Program-made: the position numbers and the translations under genes
Origin: Neoscytalidium dimidiatum
Lineage: Eukaryota; Ascomycota; Dothideomycetes; Botryosphaeriales; Botryosphaeriaceae
Direction: 5' to 3'
Assembly (NCBI GenBank): GCA_037367355.1
Contig: CM074700.1
Location: 1,488,001 to 1,552,000, forward strand
DNA length: 64,000 nt
Notes under the pieces: generated by a model
Told to the model about the DNA's origin: nothing
The model's input: the letters and a program-made list of their open reading frames with translations, nothing else
Databases searched by the model: none
Part shown: piece after piece, positions 11,386-22,900 of the stretch
Layout: every line of letters begins with the position of its first letter
Numbering within the stretch: position 1 is the stretch's first letter

Positions 11386-13761
11386 TCATGACCCCCGCGC
11401 CCACGCACACTGCTCGCTGTCAGGCAGGCCATCTCCCTTGTTGTAGGCATAAATCGTGTAGACAACACAGTTCGCCTCCTCCGTCCCACCCTTCTTGTTA
11501 TCCGTCGTATCGGTGTCGCCTGCAGAGACATCATCAGCCAAACTAGCACTAACGTTGCGCTCCAGATTACGAACTCACAGTTGTCGACCGCCGATGTCAG
11601 CGCCCACTTGCACATCTCCTCGAAGCTGTCCTTGTACGCGTACTCGTCATCCACCATGCTGAACGGCCACGCCATGCACGACCCCTCGCGCTGCGACGTG
11701 ATCGCCGCCTTGACGAAGATCGGAGTATCGCCCTTGCCCGTGCTCTGGATGCACCCATTCTTATCGCTCTTGAGCTTGTTCTTGCACAAGCCATCGATCG
11801 CCTTGAGGGCGTCGTCCCTCTTGAAGCCGGGGCTGTCGGCCTTCTGGTCGCGGCGGCACGCCTGGTTCGTCAGCTGCGACTCGCCGTCGGGCCCGACGGC
11901 GGGCGGCGCGGGCTCGGGCTCGGGCTCGGGCTTGGGCGGGACGGAGATGCTGTACTTGTAGGTGCCGCAGCCGACGTCCTTGCTGCCCTGGGTGTACATG
12001 CCGTTGCCCTCGCCGCCCGAGTGGCCGCACTGGTTGACGATGCTGCTCCAGGCGTCGGTGCAGCTCTGGCGGCAGTCGCCCTGGCCGCCGCTCCAGTCGA
12101 ACGTGAACTTGAAGCCGTCGTACGAGTTCTTGCTGGGCGGGGGCGTGCGTGGCTGGAGGAAGGAGCGGCGCTTCTTCGTCGATTCGGTGGGCCAGTCGGC
12201 GTTGGTGTACTCCTTGGTCAGCTGCTTACTGGAGTCCTTGTCGACCTCGGTGCAGAAGACGGGCGCCAGCTTCTCGAACCAGTTGTACATGACGCCGCTC
12301 AGGTCTTCGTTGCACTGCGGGTAGGCACTCTTCGGCAGCGGGTTCCACGGCGGGTCGTTGTCGTCGGTGGACGCCGAGAGGGTGAGGTTGTACTGGATGC
12401 ACTGCCCGGTCAAGGAGGCTCCGTGCGTGTCGCCGGAGTTGGGATCGCAGGTTTCCATGGCCTTTGTTAGGGTGCTGACGCACTCGTCCTTGGAGATTGT
12501 GGCCTCGTCTCCGCAGTCGTTCGAGGACTCGTACCAGTTGTTTGCCGAAAGCCAGACTGCATCCCATCAGCGAGACTCCTGGATGGCACGCTCACTGCCA
12601 TGATGACTTACACGAGTAGTAGGCAAATCCGTAGCGCTGATATACAGTATCAACCCCCTTCGGCTGCTTGACGACCTTCTTGCCATCCATGGCCGCACAC
12701 CACTCATTGATCTTGGACGTCGCGCTGGGCGTCCCGTCTTGGTCTCTCTGAGGAGCGCCCCAGCCAAGCTTGAAGCAGACCGGCTTCACGTCGAACTCGT
12801 CGAACCCAATGTGTTCATCGTCGAACACGCCGAGGAAGTACTGAGACGTGTCTTTCTCTGCATCATCAGCCGTGTCCGGGACAAAGTCGTCTGGTTCGTC
12901 GAGCGCGGTGGCGGTCGCAACGGGCAGCTCTGTTGCGATGGTGGTCGTGGTTGTTTCCTGTTTGCCGGTCATGCAGGACGCAGTGGTTGGACCGCAGTCG
13001 CCGAGCTCAGTGCTGTAAAGGGTGTAAGTCTAATGCAGTCTTCCGAAGTGCGTAGGCTTTGCCAGTTCTCACCTCGTAAATCCACCATCCTGTGAGATGT
13101 AGGAGATTGTCTTTGTGCATTCCGGAGGCTTGGTGGTAGTGGAACATGACTTGTCATCGGGATCGTCCTCTGGATCATCTGGGTTATCATTAGGATCGTT
13201 GTTGGGGACTTCAGGTAGTGGCGCGTCCTCTGGAATTGGAGGAACAGTGGGCGGCGCTGGCCCGACCGGCGCCCATATCCATCCGAAAGGAAGGATCACA
13301 ATTGTGTTGTGGTTCTCATCTGTCGTAGTCTTGGTCTCCGTGACGGAAGAGTATTCCGGGTCCTGAGAGGGGGCGAATGTCACGACGGCGCCATCAGAAG
13401 CTGTTACCAACAGCTGGGAAGCCGAGGCGGGCTGAGTAGTTGTGGGGACGGGAGCATCCGCAGGAATGGCAGGGGTTACGGATGGAGACCCCACGGGAGA
13501 CCAGACCCATCCACCTGGATAAACTGTCACCGCACTGCTTGCACTGTCGGTGATTGTAGTGAGTGCAGAAATGCTGTTATAAGCAGTGTTGTGCACTGCC
13601 TGATACGTGACGGTCTCGCCTGCAGTTCCGGTTACAACGAGCCGGGAGGTCGCAGTTGCCGGAGGGTCGGTTCTCTTCGCCAGCTGCGGTGAAAATGCCG
13701 CAGAAGCAAGAGGTATGAGCGATAGAGCCACGGCAAGACCGTTTCTTGCGAGGCCCAACAT
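11386..13761 (-). CDS. large secreted cysteine-rich protein with duplicated N-terminal module
   Basis: Exons 13073-13761, 12612-13012, 11579-12556 and 11386-11519 give 733 aa in frame. A signal peptide (residues 1-22, MLGLARNGLAVALSLIPLAS) leads into two tandem modules of about 69 residues, at 38-106 and 114-182. Each has a beta-like stretch, then YPGGWVWSPVG or LPFGWIWAPVG, then a Pro-rich IPxDAPxP linker. An acidic NDPNDNPDDPEDDPDD segment follows (about 187-203). The rest is a cysteine-rich ectodomain with WLSANNWYESSNDC, TFDWSGGQGDCRQSCTDAW and CGTYKYSI blocks, interrupted by a PKPEPEPEPAPP linker. No catalytic motif is recognised and there is no C-terminal hydrophobic tail, so it is probably released outside the cell. 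A TATA box lies 82 bp upstream. The function is unknown; wall or host-surface association is only inference. Confidence 0.8.
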
Positions 13762-13842
13762 TCTGAAGAGACGTAAAGACAAGTGGAAACAAAGATGTAC
13801 TGATGAAAAGAAAAGTATGCGGACTAAGGCGCTGTATAGGAC

Positions 13843-13848
13843 TTTATA
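13843..13848 (-). promoter_or_regulatory. TATA box of the large secreted protein gene
   Basis: TATAAA on the minus strand, 82 nt upstream of the start codon at 13761. Confidence 0.55.
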
Positions 13849-14571
13849 ACTGAGCAAAATGTAACTTATTTTTGGCAAGAAGAAACCATGCAACTGTACC
13901 GGTACCTCGTCCTGCATCTTTGCGAGGAACGCAGCCTTGTGTTGGTGGTGTGACGAAGCTTCGGTCTCTTCGACCCCACGACCTTGATACCCGGCGCCTA
14001 AGCCTCCGGTGGAGGCACAGCCTTCCACGAGCGCTTGGCTTGACCTAGCCGTGTTACAACCAACAGAATCGTGTCGGGGAAGCTTGAGATAGTCATTCTC
14101 ATCTCAAGGGATATCGTGCTGGTTTGTATTTAAGACTTGAAGATTCCTCTACTTCTCCACACTGCGATGATCTACTTTAAGTTGCGGAGACACTGCGAGG
14201 TTCTGCAGAACTGAGCATCTCCCGTGTGGGCGGCCCCCAACCAACCAGAGGATCATCAAACACCAACAGACACCATTCCATGTTCCTGCATGGTTCCTGC
14301 ATCAATGTTTCTTAATTTTGCAACCCTCACGACGTCTATTTCTGCCAGCGCTACAACGGCTCAGCGTCGCTACGCTTCTGAGGCTCTTCATTCGCGTGCA
14401 GCTTTGATGAAGGGTTTGGCTTTCAGCTTGTTGGTATGTATACAAGCAAATTCTGTTCCTGATGGATCGGATGCTTGTTACAGAGAAGTTGGTCGGCTAT
14501 TCTGGGCATGGGCTCGCCACAAATGAGCGGGAATGCATCTGCGTCCCAGCCGCAGCTGTTCTGTACTGATT

Positions 14572-14577
14572 TATAAA
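14572..14577 (+). promoter_or_regulatory. TATA box of the metalloprotease gene
   Basis: TATAAA, 96 nt upstream of the start codon at 14673. Confidence 0.55.
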
Positions 14578-14672
14578 GACTGACAGCCTGCAGCCAGAGA
14601 AAGGTTGCAATGCCTGTTTTGATCACCTCCGCACAGTTTTTGTACTTCAGTCCCTGATCTTTGGTTATCGTT

Positions 14673-16200
14673 ATGCGGATTCCGCTCGTTCTCGCCTCTC
14701 TTGCCGCACTCGGGTTGGCGGCTGATCTCTCCGGACCTTGGGACATCAATCTCGACGAAAATACGCCAAATAGCTGTTATCCATGGAAAGCCAACTTACA
14801 GAAGGCTTATGATGAATCCGCAGAGCTCGTTCTAGCAGCCAACAGTGCCCTTGATAATGTTAAAGATAATGCACGCCCAGACGAAGGGTCGATCACGAGG
14901 AGTACTTTCAAGAAAATCGTCGATTGGGACCGCACTGCTCGCAATATGCTCGTCTTCTTTGGCTGGAGCCCGAACCAAGATGGCGAGGGCAACTCGCAGA
15001 ATATGCAAGACGTCAAATGTAAGTACGCTCAACCGAGTTACCTCCTCTGTGTGCGTGTGCACCCCACTTTCTCAGACAGTTGCAGGAGAGAACCGCTTAA
15101 TTTGTGACGGATTTCATCCGATGTTCCGTACGCTAATTGATACTTCTGAAATACAGATGTCATCAGCAAAATGAATGGTGTTTTTTCTGGCCACACCAAC
15201 AGCCCAGCCAAGGGGTACTTGAACAAGTTCAACAAGCCGGCCCTGGCTTGTGGCGACGACGGCTGGGAGCTTATCAAGCCTGATCAGGATGATCCAACGA
15301 AGCCAGGAACACTTCTGAAAGACTCCCAACCGACTTTTGCACAGAACGGGGCATGGCATTGGAAAGGGCGATTGACGTGGATACCCGGAGCGAGCAGCGC
15401 GCAAAGCGTTGGCTTGTGCCGGCCCGGTGTCAACGGCGTCACGAAGGTAGATCTGGACCTCATCACTTTCTGCGGGACCTTGCTGGACGCTCCTGGTGCA
15501 CGATGGGTCAAGGACGAGAAGAGCACCATTGCTGAAGGCACAAAGCTTGACGACTTTGGAATCCATGCCATCTCACGTACCATCATCCATGAGTTTGCTC
15601 ACTATTACGGATTTGACGGCACCTTCACAGCCAACTCAAGGAGAGGTAAGTGCTCTTACGATTTTTTTTTTTAAAAAAAAAACGCTCCGCTTCCAATTGA
15701 TGCTGACAATCCTGGTACAGTTCCGGATCAGCAGTGTGTCAACGCCAACGGCGACCTATTGTATCGGCAGACCGTCAACGGCCGGACCACTTCAACAGTC
15801 AACGCAAAGACAAATGGCCAAGACAACCCACCATACCTGACTTGTGAGCACAGCCCTCTGTGAGTTGTTGAAAAACGTTATTAACTTGGGATTCCACTGT
15901 AGATTTTTTCAAGTGCCTTCAGAATCTGGCACGCACGCATACAGGCGCGAATGCTGGCAACACCGGCCCGCGAAGGTCAATCTTTACCGCGGAGGCGTAC
16001 GCTTACTTCGCAATGGCATCGTAAGTCTTTTTGAATCTCCTTTCTGTCCGGCAATCATGCGCTTACTTCCTTTAAATAGGTACCTAGACAACTGGGACTG
16101 GTCCGCTGATGGCAAAGCCGCTAAGCTTCCTACTTCCTCATCCGGTTCTATTCCAAACAAACGTGATCTGTCAAGCGTGGCGGTTGCATTCGAAGCTTGA
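14673..16200 (+). CDS. secreted zinc metalloprotease-like protein (HEFAH)
   Basis: Exons 14673-15018, 15157-15645, 15721-15843, 15903-16020 and 16080-16200 give 398 aa in frame. A signal peptide (MRIPLVLASLAALGLAAD) opens the protein. The zincin motif HEFAHYYG lies at residues 260-267, preceded by an aliphatic helix (HAISRTII), as expected for two zinc-ligand histidines and the catalytic glutamate. A cysteine pair around it (SVGLCRPG, ITFCGTL) and the later QQCVNANGDLLY and AEAYAYFAMASYLDNWDW segments recall M35/lysine-specific endopeptidase-like fungal zincins, where a downstream acidic residue supplies the third zinc ligand. I cannot assign that third ligand with certainty. Secretion and peptide hydrolysis outside the cell are inferred. 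Exon 4 could start later, at a second acceptor, giving a protein 14 residues shorter; I prefer the longer one because it keeps the frame and a helix-like segment. Confidence 0.8.
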
Positions 16201-16494
16201 GGGCATTTTCAAAGTTGCCAAGATGGGCATTAGATAGTTTCCGTCTCGTAGTCCAACGTTCATCCCCCCGGTCTGCCGGTAGCGTACCATAAAGGACAAA
16301 AATTGAGAAATCTTCAGCTTTCATGCGCTTTTCCTCGATCAAATGTCCGAAATGAGCTCAGTGTAAAGCATTTGCAACACATCTGATTGTCCGAGGCTAA
16401 AAACAGGTGTGTGCAGGAGGGGAAATTGAATATCAAACAAAATGAAAACCTCTCGCTGGCACTCCACCTCATAAAACCTCATGAAAACAATCCC

Positions 16495-17449
16495 CTACCA
16501 ATCCCCCTCCTCCCTCACCATGACCCGGCCCCTCTCATCCACCGCCACCCGCGCATCCCAATAATCCAGCACACTCTCCACCACCGCTCCCTCCCCTTCC
16601 TCGACCAGCCCCCTCAACGGCGCCCCCACGCACCTCTGCCAAAACTCGCCATCACCGTAAACGCGCCTCAGCCCCTCCGACAGCCCTGGATCGCGCGCGG
16701 TCGGATCCCGGAACTCGTCGCGCGCCGCCCTGCTCGCCCAGCCGAACACGAAGACGAACGTAGACGTACGCTGCTGCTGCTGCTGCTGCGCCTCGTCATC
16801 GTCATAACCACCACCATCGCCGTCGTCGTCGTCGTCGTCGGCGGCGCACCACCCGTCCACGAGCCCGTGGAAGGCGTCCTCGCGGTGCACTTCATCGGCG
16901 AGGCGCGCGCCCTCGCGATCGAGCAGGAAGGTGCGGATGGAGTGCGCGACGGCGGCGCAGACGCGCGCGACGGCGGGGCGCGGGCCGCGCACAGTGACGA
17001 TCTCGTTGGTGCCGTGCGTGTAGGTCGTGGCTAGGGCGTTTGGGGAGAGGCGGGCGGTGGGGTGGAAGGTGAGCAGGAGGGCCGGGGGTTGGGCGAGAAG
17101 AGGGGCGAGGGGCGCGTGGAGGGGATGGGTGGGGCTGGTGAGGGCGGCGGGGCTGCGGTACGAGGGCGGTGCGGTGGTGTTCTCGGCCCAGGCTGCGAGG
17201 GAGGGGAATTAGTTTAATTGTTTGAGCGAGGGTGGAGGAAGGATTGGTGCGGTGGAACTGACCGATGAAGAGGATGATGGTGAGCGGGTCGTCGACGGCC
17301 AAGCCGAAGGTGGTGTAGCGCCAGTTGGGCTCGGATTTGAGGGCGCGGAGCGCGTCGAACCACTCGGTGGATTTGGCGACCTTGTCGCTCGCCTCAGGCT
17401 TGAATGAGAGGCGGACGATTGAGATTGTGCTGGGTGCTGTTTCGTCCAT
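16495..17449 (-). CDS. unassigned protein, dimeric alpha/beta-barrel-like N-terminus
   Basis: Exons 17263-17449 and 16495-17192 (70-bp intron) give 294 aa. The opening (STISIVRLSFKPEASDKV, then DPLTIILFIAWAE) has the strand-helix-strand rhythm of ferredoxin-like dimeric barrels such as ABM or stress-response barrel proteins, and a second similar half ends with a TFVFVFGWASRAARDEF segment. No catalytic residue can be pointed to and there is no signal peptide, so it should be cytosolic. Between the halves is a low-complexity insert with a run of Asp and a run of six Gln, coded by GTC and CTG triplet arrays on the plus strand at 16771-16788 and 16820-16840. The family assignment is tentative and no function is claimed. 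Confidence 0.7.
16771..16840. repeat. coding triplet-repeat tracts (poly-Gln and poly-Asp)
   Basis: Six CTG triplets and then about seven GTC triplets on the plus strand encode a Gln run and an Asp run on the minus-strand gene. They are the kind of tract that varies in length between isolates. Confidence 0.8.
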
Positions 17450-19933
17450 CGCGGCAATTGAGTAGCTTAGCTCCGACGTAGAAATGCAGCAATGAGAAGA
17501 CTGCGTTGGATCGTAAGAGTAGTATCAGACGGTTCAATTGAGGGGAGCATGTGCGCAGTTATGGAAACAAGACAAGATGCGTTTCTCCAAAAATAGATCC
17601 GTATAATGGTTGGTGTCAAATAAATTTGGGGGCTGGAATGTTGGTAGTGATGCGGTCGGTGGCGGTGCAAGATTCAAGTCTCGAATCCATCGACCACGAC
17701 GCGCGCACGACTTCTCCGGCGATTCAGCGGCCGGTCACAGTTGAGGACAAATTATCTTCTGCTTTTCTAATCAGGGGTATGTTCTCGTCATAAATTGCTG
17801 GAGAAACCTTGAAACCTCGACCAATTGTAGCTATAGCTAAAATTGATCTTGGCAATGCATGTGTCAGCAACCACGTGTTGGGGCTTCTCTCAAGTCATGT
17901 CGACATTTCTCAAACCTTTTCATCCATGGACTGATGTGGCTATATGGTGGATATCATGTCTCGTCCGACTCTAATACACGAGCCCGAGGAGGTCTCAGAA
18001 TCTCTATTGGCCGCCGGCCGTACCTTTGGCTGCAGCACTCCTGAAGAGCCGCGTGATGAACAAATCCAATAGCGGTTAAATACGAGTCAAGATAAAAGAG
18101 TATACTAATGTCAGATCAGCTCGTTAGATGGTTAAACTTAGGAATCTCTCAGCTTTTATGGCACGATGGAAGCAATATGCTTACCGTGGCCGACTGCAAC
18201 ATGCCCTTCACCAATTGTCTCATGTCGGCTGCCAAAGGAAATTTCGAATCGATGCTCGCACTACGTTATCGATTTGCTAACGGAAGCCCATTGTCGAACT
18301 ATGGCACATTCACATAAGCTCTGATATATCAATGCTTGAAAAAAAAAAAAACCCTGAGATATGATACGGGTCCAGACTCACACGCCCAAGGACGCTGCAG
18401 GTGACCATGAATCTCTATGAATTTTCTTTCTGAAATGTATCAGAGGGTTTGATCCTTCACGATTCTTCTTCACAATTGATAAAACTAGCAAGTTTATGTT
18501 AGAAGACGAATCTCTATGCAAGTAGAGAGATGTTGTTCTGGAAAAACTCAACAAGCTCGTAGAAGATCATAATATGCTCGTCAAAATACTTCTTACGGCC
18601 AAGTAAAGGCGCAAAACCAGACTCGGCTCGTTGCTAAAGACGGGACATATGCAGTCGCAGATTGCACGGAGGAAACCAGCTCGAAAGTTGTCTACCAAAG
18701 AAATGCAGATGAACATACCCGTATTGCCACATAAGCTTATCAAAATTCAATACTGGTATTTCGGTAATGGAATTAATTAAAAGCAACTTCGAACAGCGGT
18801 GGTGGGCGGCCGTCTAACTTATTATGAAAAAGTGCTAATAGAGAAGAAGGCGACAAAGTATCTGATACTGGGCCATTCTTTTAATCAACATAACGAAGTT
18901 CTTAGTCCGGCAATGGCTGACCAGTTTCCTAGAAAAGATGCCGCATCTATGAAACAAGCAGTGTTGGCTTCTCTGTCCCTGTTTTCTAAGAGTATTCTTG
19001 CTATAGGAATCTGTATAGAGTAAGTGATTTTCCATATATTATTCTACATTATTTCTTATTGTCCCGGGGATTCCGCCTGATTCTAGTCTAACCCCGTATA
19101 GGCTTTACGGTTCCTTTACTCTATAAAGTACGGCTTAGAGGAGGTCGAAGGTAGAATAATTATAAAAGCCAAAGCTATAGAATTAGAATCTTCAGTAAGC
19201 AAGCTAAAATTAACAATTTAAGAAAGTCAGTAAGTAAGCGCTTGCTAATACTACTTAATAGGAGGGTTCCTCTTATAAGAGGCTTACTTACTAGAGAGGT
19301 CTAGCGGAAGACTAGTAATACGGGGTATATTATTAAAATTTTAAAAGAACTAAACTGTATCGCGTTGTAAAGTCGTTTTACCACCACTGCACAAGTTCAC
19401 CTGCAGCTCCCAAAAGAGATCGGTGCGACTGGAACCTATTGGGTCGAGTCGGTGAACTGGCTCAAAGATAACTGGCGGATGACTGGCGGATCGCATATTT
19501 AAACTGTCGTAATGAGCGGGCTACCTGCGTACTGCTGACGAGATCTCAACTGGCGAGGGCCTTCCGAAACTTCTCGATCGAATCGCCTGTTTACCAACCT
19601 GAGCCTTTTCGTCCCTCTGTCGACTCCCTGTCTACCACACGGCCCTCACACTTGCTAAGACTCTCTTGTAACCTGCTTACTTGCTTACTAGAAACCCTGC
19701 ATAGAATTAAGTACTAGAACTCTCCAGCAACACGATTCAGCAGCTATAACACAGTACCTAGGGACTCGGCTAGCTGGGGCCGTGGTATTCTCAGCCAACT
19801 TTAGCAAGCTCGTATCAGTCTTCCTAACCTTATATCAAACGACTTTCAATGCTTCAACCAGTCATTCTTGATTCCTTCATTTGTAACTAATTTGGCGATG
19901 TCCAAATCTTCTTTACGTTCTTTCTCTCCCTCT
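17450..19933. other. AT-rich gene desert, RIP-like repeat remnant
   Basis: About 2.5 kb without a supportable gene. The part from roughly 18.4 to 19.35 kb is very rich in A and T, with stops in all frames. Short protein-like fragments can be traced near 18.6 and 18.8 kb but none is long or conserved enough to name. The pattern fits a transposable element degraded by repeat-induced point mutation. The boundaries with the flanking genes are gradual, and no terminal repeats or target-site duplications were recognised by eye. Confidence 0.55.
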
Positions 19934-22900
19934 TTATCCGACACACTCCCCTAAAGCCCCCCAGGCCCTCACACTCCACGGTGCACAAACCACCGCTCTC
20001 TGCGCATCCGCCACCGTCCCAGCCCCCGCAAACGCCTGCGCCAACTCCTCTGCCGCGAGCGGACCTAACGGCGGAACCGCTCTCTTCGCAGCCACGAGCG
20101 CCATCTGTGCGGGGAAAACCTGTTCCTCCTCGTGCACACCCTCCGCAAGCGTGTCATCACTGTTAACAAGATCCGCAAGCTGAGACCACCCATGTGGCTG
20201 ATGAGGTGCGAGCATGATACTCGTCTGAACCTCCGTCTTCACAGCATCCGCTTCGCCACCAGCCGAAGACAGCTCCGCGATGGCATCTAATACCTTCTCG
20301 ATGCGTCTTAGCTGCTGGGTATCCAAATCCGGCCGCGTGCGCAACGCCTGCAAGTCGTCCCTGACCGCATCCATGGTGTCAACGTCCTCATCCAAGCTCG
20401 CCATCGCGCCGAGCAGCACGACTGCGCCGACGTGCTCCGGGTGGTTGCCCACGCACTCGAACAGCTGGTCGCGGGCGACGTTCTTCTCGTCGGCGCCGCC
20501 CTTGGCCCACAGCACCTCCGCGAGTGAGCATACCACATCCGGCGCGGCGCCACTGTCCTGCAGCGCAATGCGGAAGTGGTCGATCGCCGCGTCCATCGAG
20601 TTGAGGTAGTGCTGTGCCAGCCCTGCTGCTAGCCGCGCTCCCAGGCGCACCTTGCGGCGCACGTCCGCTGGCATGCCGCCATCATCGTCTGCGGTGAGAT
20701 CGAGCGCCGTCTCGGCGTCTTCAGCCGCGGCGGAGAACTGCGATGCGGCGAGGCGGTTACGTGCGAGGTCCGCTCTGGCTTGGGCAAAGCGAGAGAGAGC
20801 TTGTGGCGATTCGGATACTTCGAAGTCTGATTCGGCGGCGGCGCAGATCTCTTCCAGTGCCTCTATTGCTGTTTCGAATTTTCCAACTCGTTCGAGATAG
20901 AGGGCGGCGAGGTGGCGGCAAGGAATGTCTGTCGGTTTCTGTGAGTAAAGTTGCTGGAGGGCGAAGAGAGGTTGAATGAGATTTGTGATGTCGTTTGAGG
21001 CCGATGGAGATGATAGAAGGTGATCGAAGGTCGATACTGCGTATTGACGTTTCACAACAAGTGATGAAGCATCACTAATCTCAAAGGCGTGTGTAAAATG
21101 CGAAAGCGCTTCTTTAGCTTCGCCCCAGAGTAGAGCAATGAGGCCTTCTCCCAACCAAGCTTGAGGATAGTCCGGATCAGTAGACTGAGCGCGAGAAAAC
21201 GCCGTGTGGGCAAGTTCATGGTCATTCTGAAGAAGATACAGAGTGCCAAGGTTCACCCATGCCTTGGCATTCCGCTCGTTCAAATGCAAGCTTCTGACGA
21301 ATGAATGCTGAGCGACCTTTGGGTTGAGCTGGGTGGTGACAATGCCAAGCGCATTCCAAAACTCAGCGTTGCCAGCCTCAAGCTCGATAGCCCGTTTAAA
21401 GCATCTCATTGCAGCTTTGAGAAGCTTCAAACTCTTTTTTCTTTCCAGCCCAGGGTCAACATCCTGCTCGCAGCAAACAAAGGCACGATACTCAGTCCAG
21501 CCAAGGTTATACCACGCAACCGCCTGGGCGTGGATATCGTGAGTACAAGCGTAGATTGCGCGCTTCTGTGCGAGGACTGCTGCGTCGAGACACTTGCGAG
21601 CAAGAGGTGATCCTTCCTCTGGCTCTCCCACCAAAGCCGCCAAACTCGCTTGCCCTATCGCATCATTCTCCGAGAAGAGGTCGAACTCCTTCGCGTCGAT
21701 ATTTGTCTCCAGTAGATTTTTCACCTTCTCGATAGGCAGATCTTTGATTCGGCCCTGGACCCAGGTGAATAATGAACAAGCGTCACCAATGGCCTTCCAA
21801 AGATTGAAAGCCTCAGACTTGTAATCTGCCACAGCTCTGGCTACTTCGATGGCTTCCAAAGCGCTATCCGCCGCTTGCCCGAAGAAGCTGGTTTCGATCT
21901 GTCTCCATCCCCTCTCAACAAGCGTTTGCAATAGCGCGATTTGGACGCCGAACTCGCCGGGCCTGGTCGCGAGCACCTCTTTGTACCCAACAATGGCCTC
22001 GTCGTACTGGCCCAGCTCACGGTTCACGTTGGCCAGCATGTACTTGGTGAACCAGTTCTCCGCCGGCCTCTTCATCTGCACACCATCTGTTGGCTGCTCC
22101 GCGTAGCGGAAAGTCCTCAACGCCGAATTGTACCTGCCGGAATTGTGGTAGCTCTCGCCGAGGCCAACGTATGAGTGGTAGTCATCCGGGCTGATGCGAA
22201 GTGCGGAAAGGAAAGAGTAAACGCTCTTGTTGTACTCCGATCTGTTCATCTGTACAATACCCATAGCCGAGAACGGCCAGCTGACGCCCTTCTTCTTTGA
22301 GCCAGGTGAAGGGCGACACTTTCCAGACTCAATCGCGCGCTCGGCGATAACTTCCACGATATCCCATTCACCCTCGTCCGCGAAAGAGCGCGCCAGGCGT
22401 TCCGCTGCCTCCAACTCAGAAGCAGACAGCTCGAATGCTTTCTGGAAACACTGCCTTGCGCGCTTCCTGTCGCGAGCATAGTCTTGGTAGAAAATACCCA
22501 GGCTGGTGTAGGCGGGCGCAAGGCTTGGATTCGTCTTAATGGCCTGGAGGAAGCTGGCGTATGCCCCAGTTCTGTCCTTTCGGGCCTGCCGTGTCGGATC
22601 AATCTCCCACATGCAAATACCAATGCGGTATAATGTCTGCGCTCGCAGCTCCCGAGATCTCAGATCGGTGGTCTTCATCTTCTCAAGATATGTTTGAAGC
22701 TCGCCAAGAGCAGTTGTGTGGTCGCCATTGAGTGCTCTACACCAGGCGGTTTCGGCACCTATGCGCGCATTTTCAGGGTCCCGTTCTAGTGCTCTGCTAA
22801 GGAAGTCGATTGCCTCCGAATACTCTTCTTCTTCCTCAAGGACGAGGCCCACTCCGATGAGTGCAGGCGTGAAAGTTGGTTTTCGTTTCAGAATATCGTG

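Larger units (their letters stand above)
13762..14672. other. divergent promoter region between two secreted-protein genes
   Basis: About 0.9 kb separates the starts of the large cysteine-rich protein (-) and the metalloprotease (+). Each side has its own TATA box. No gene is visible inside. Confidence 0.5.
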
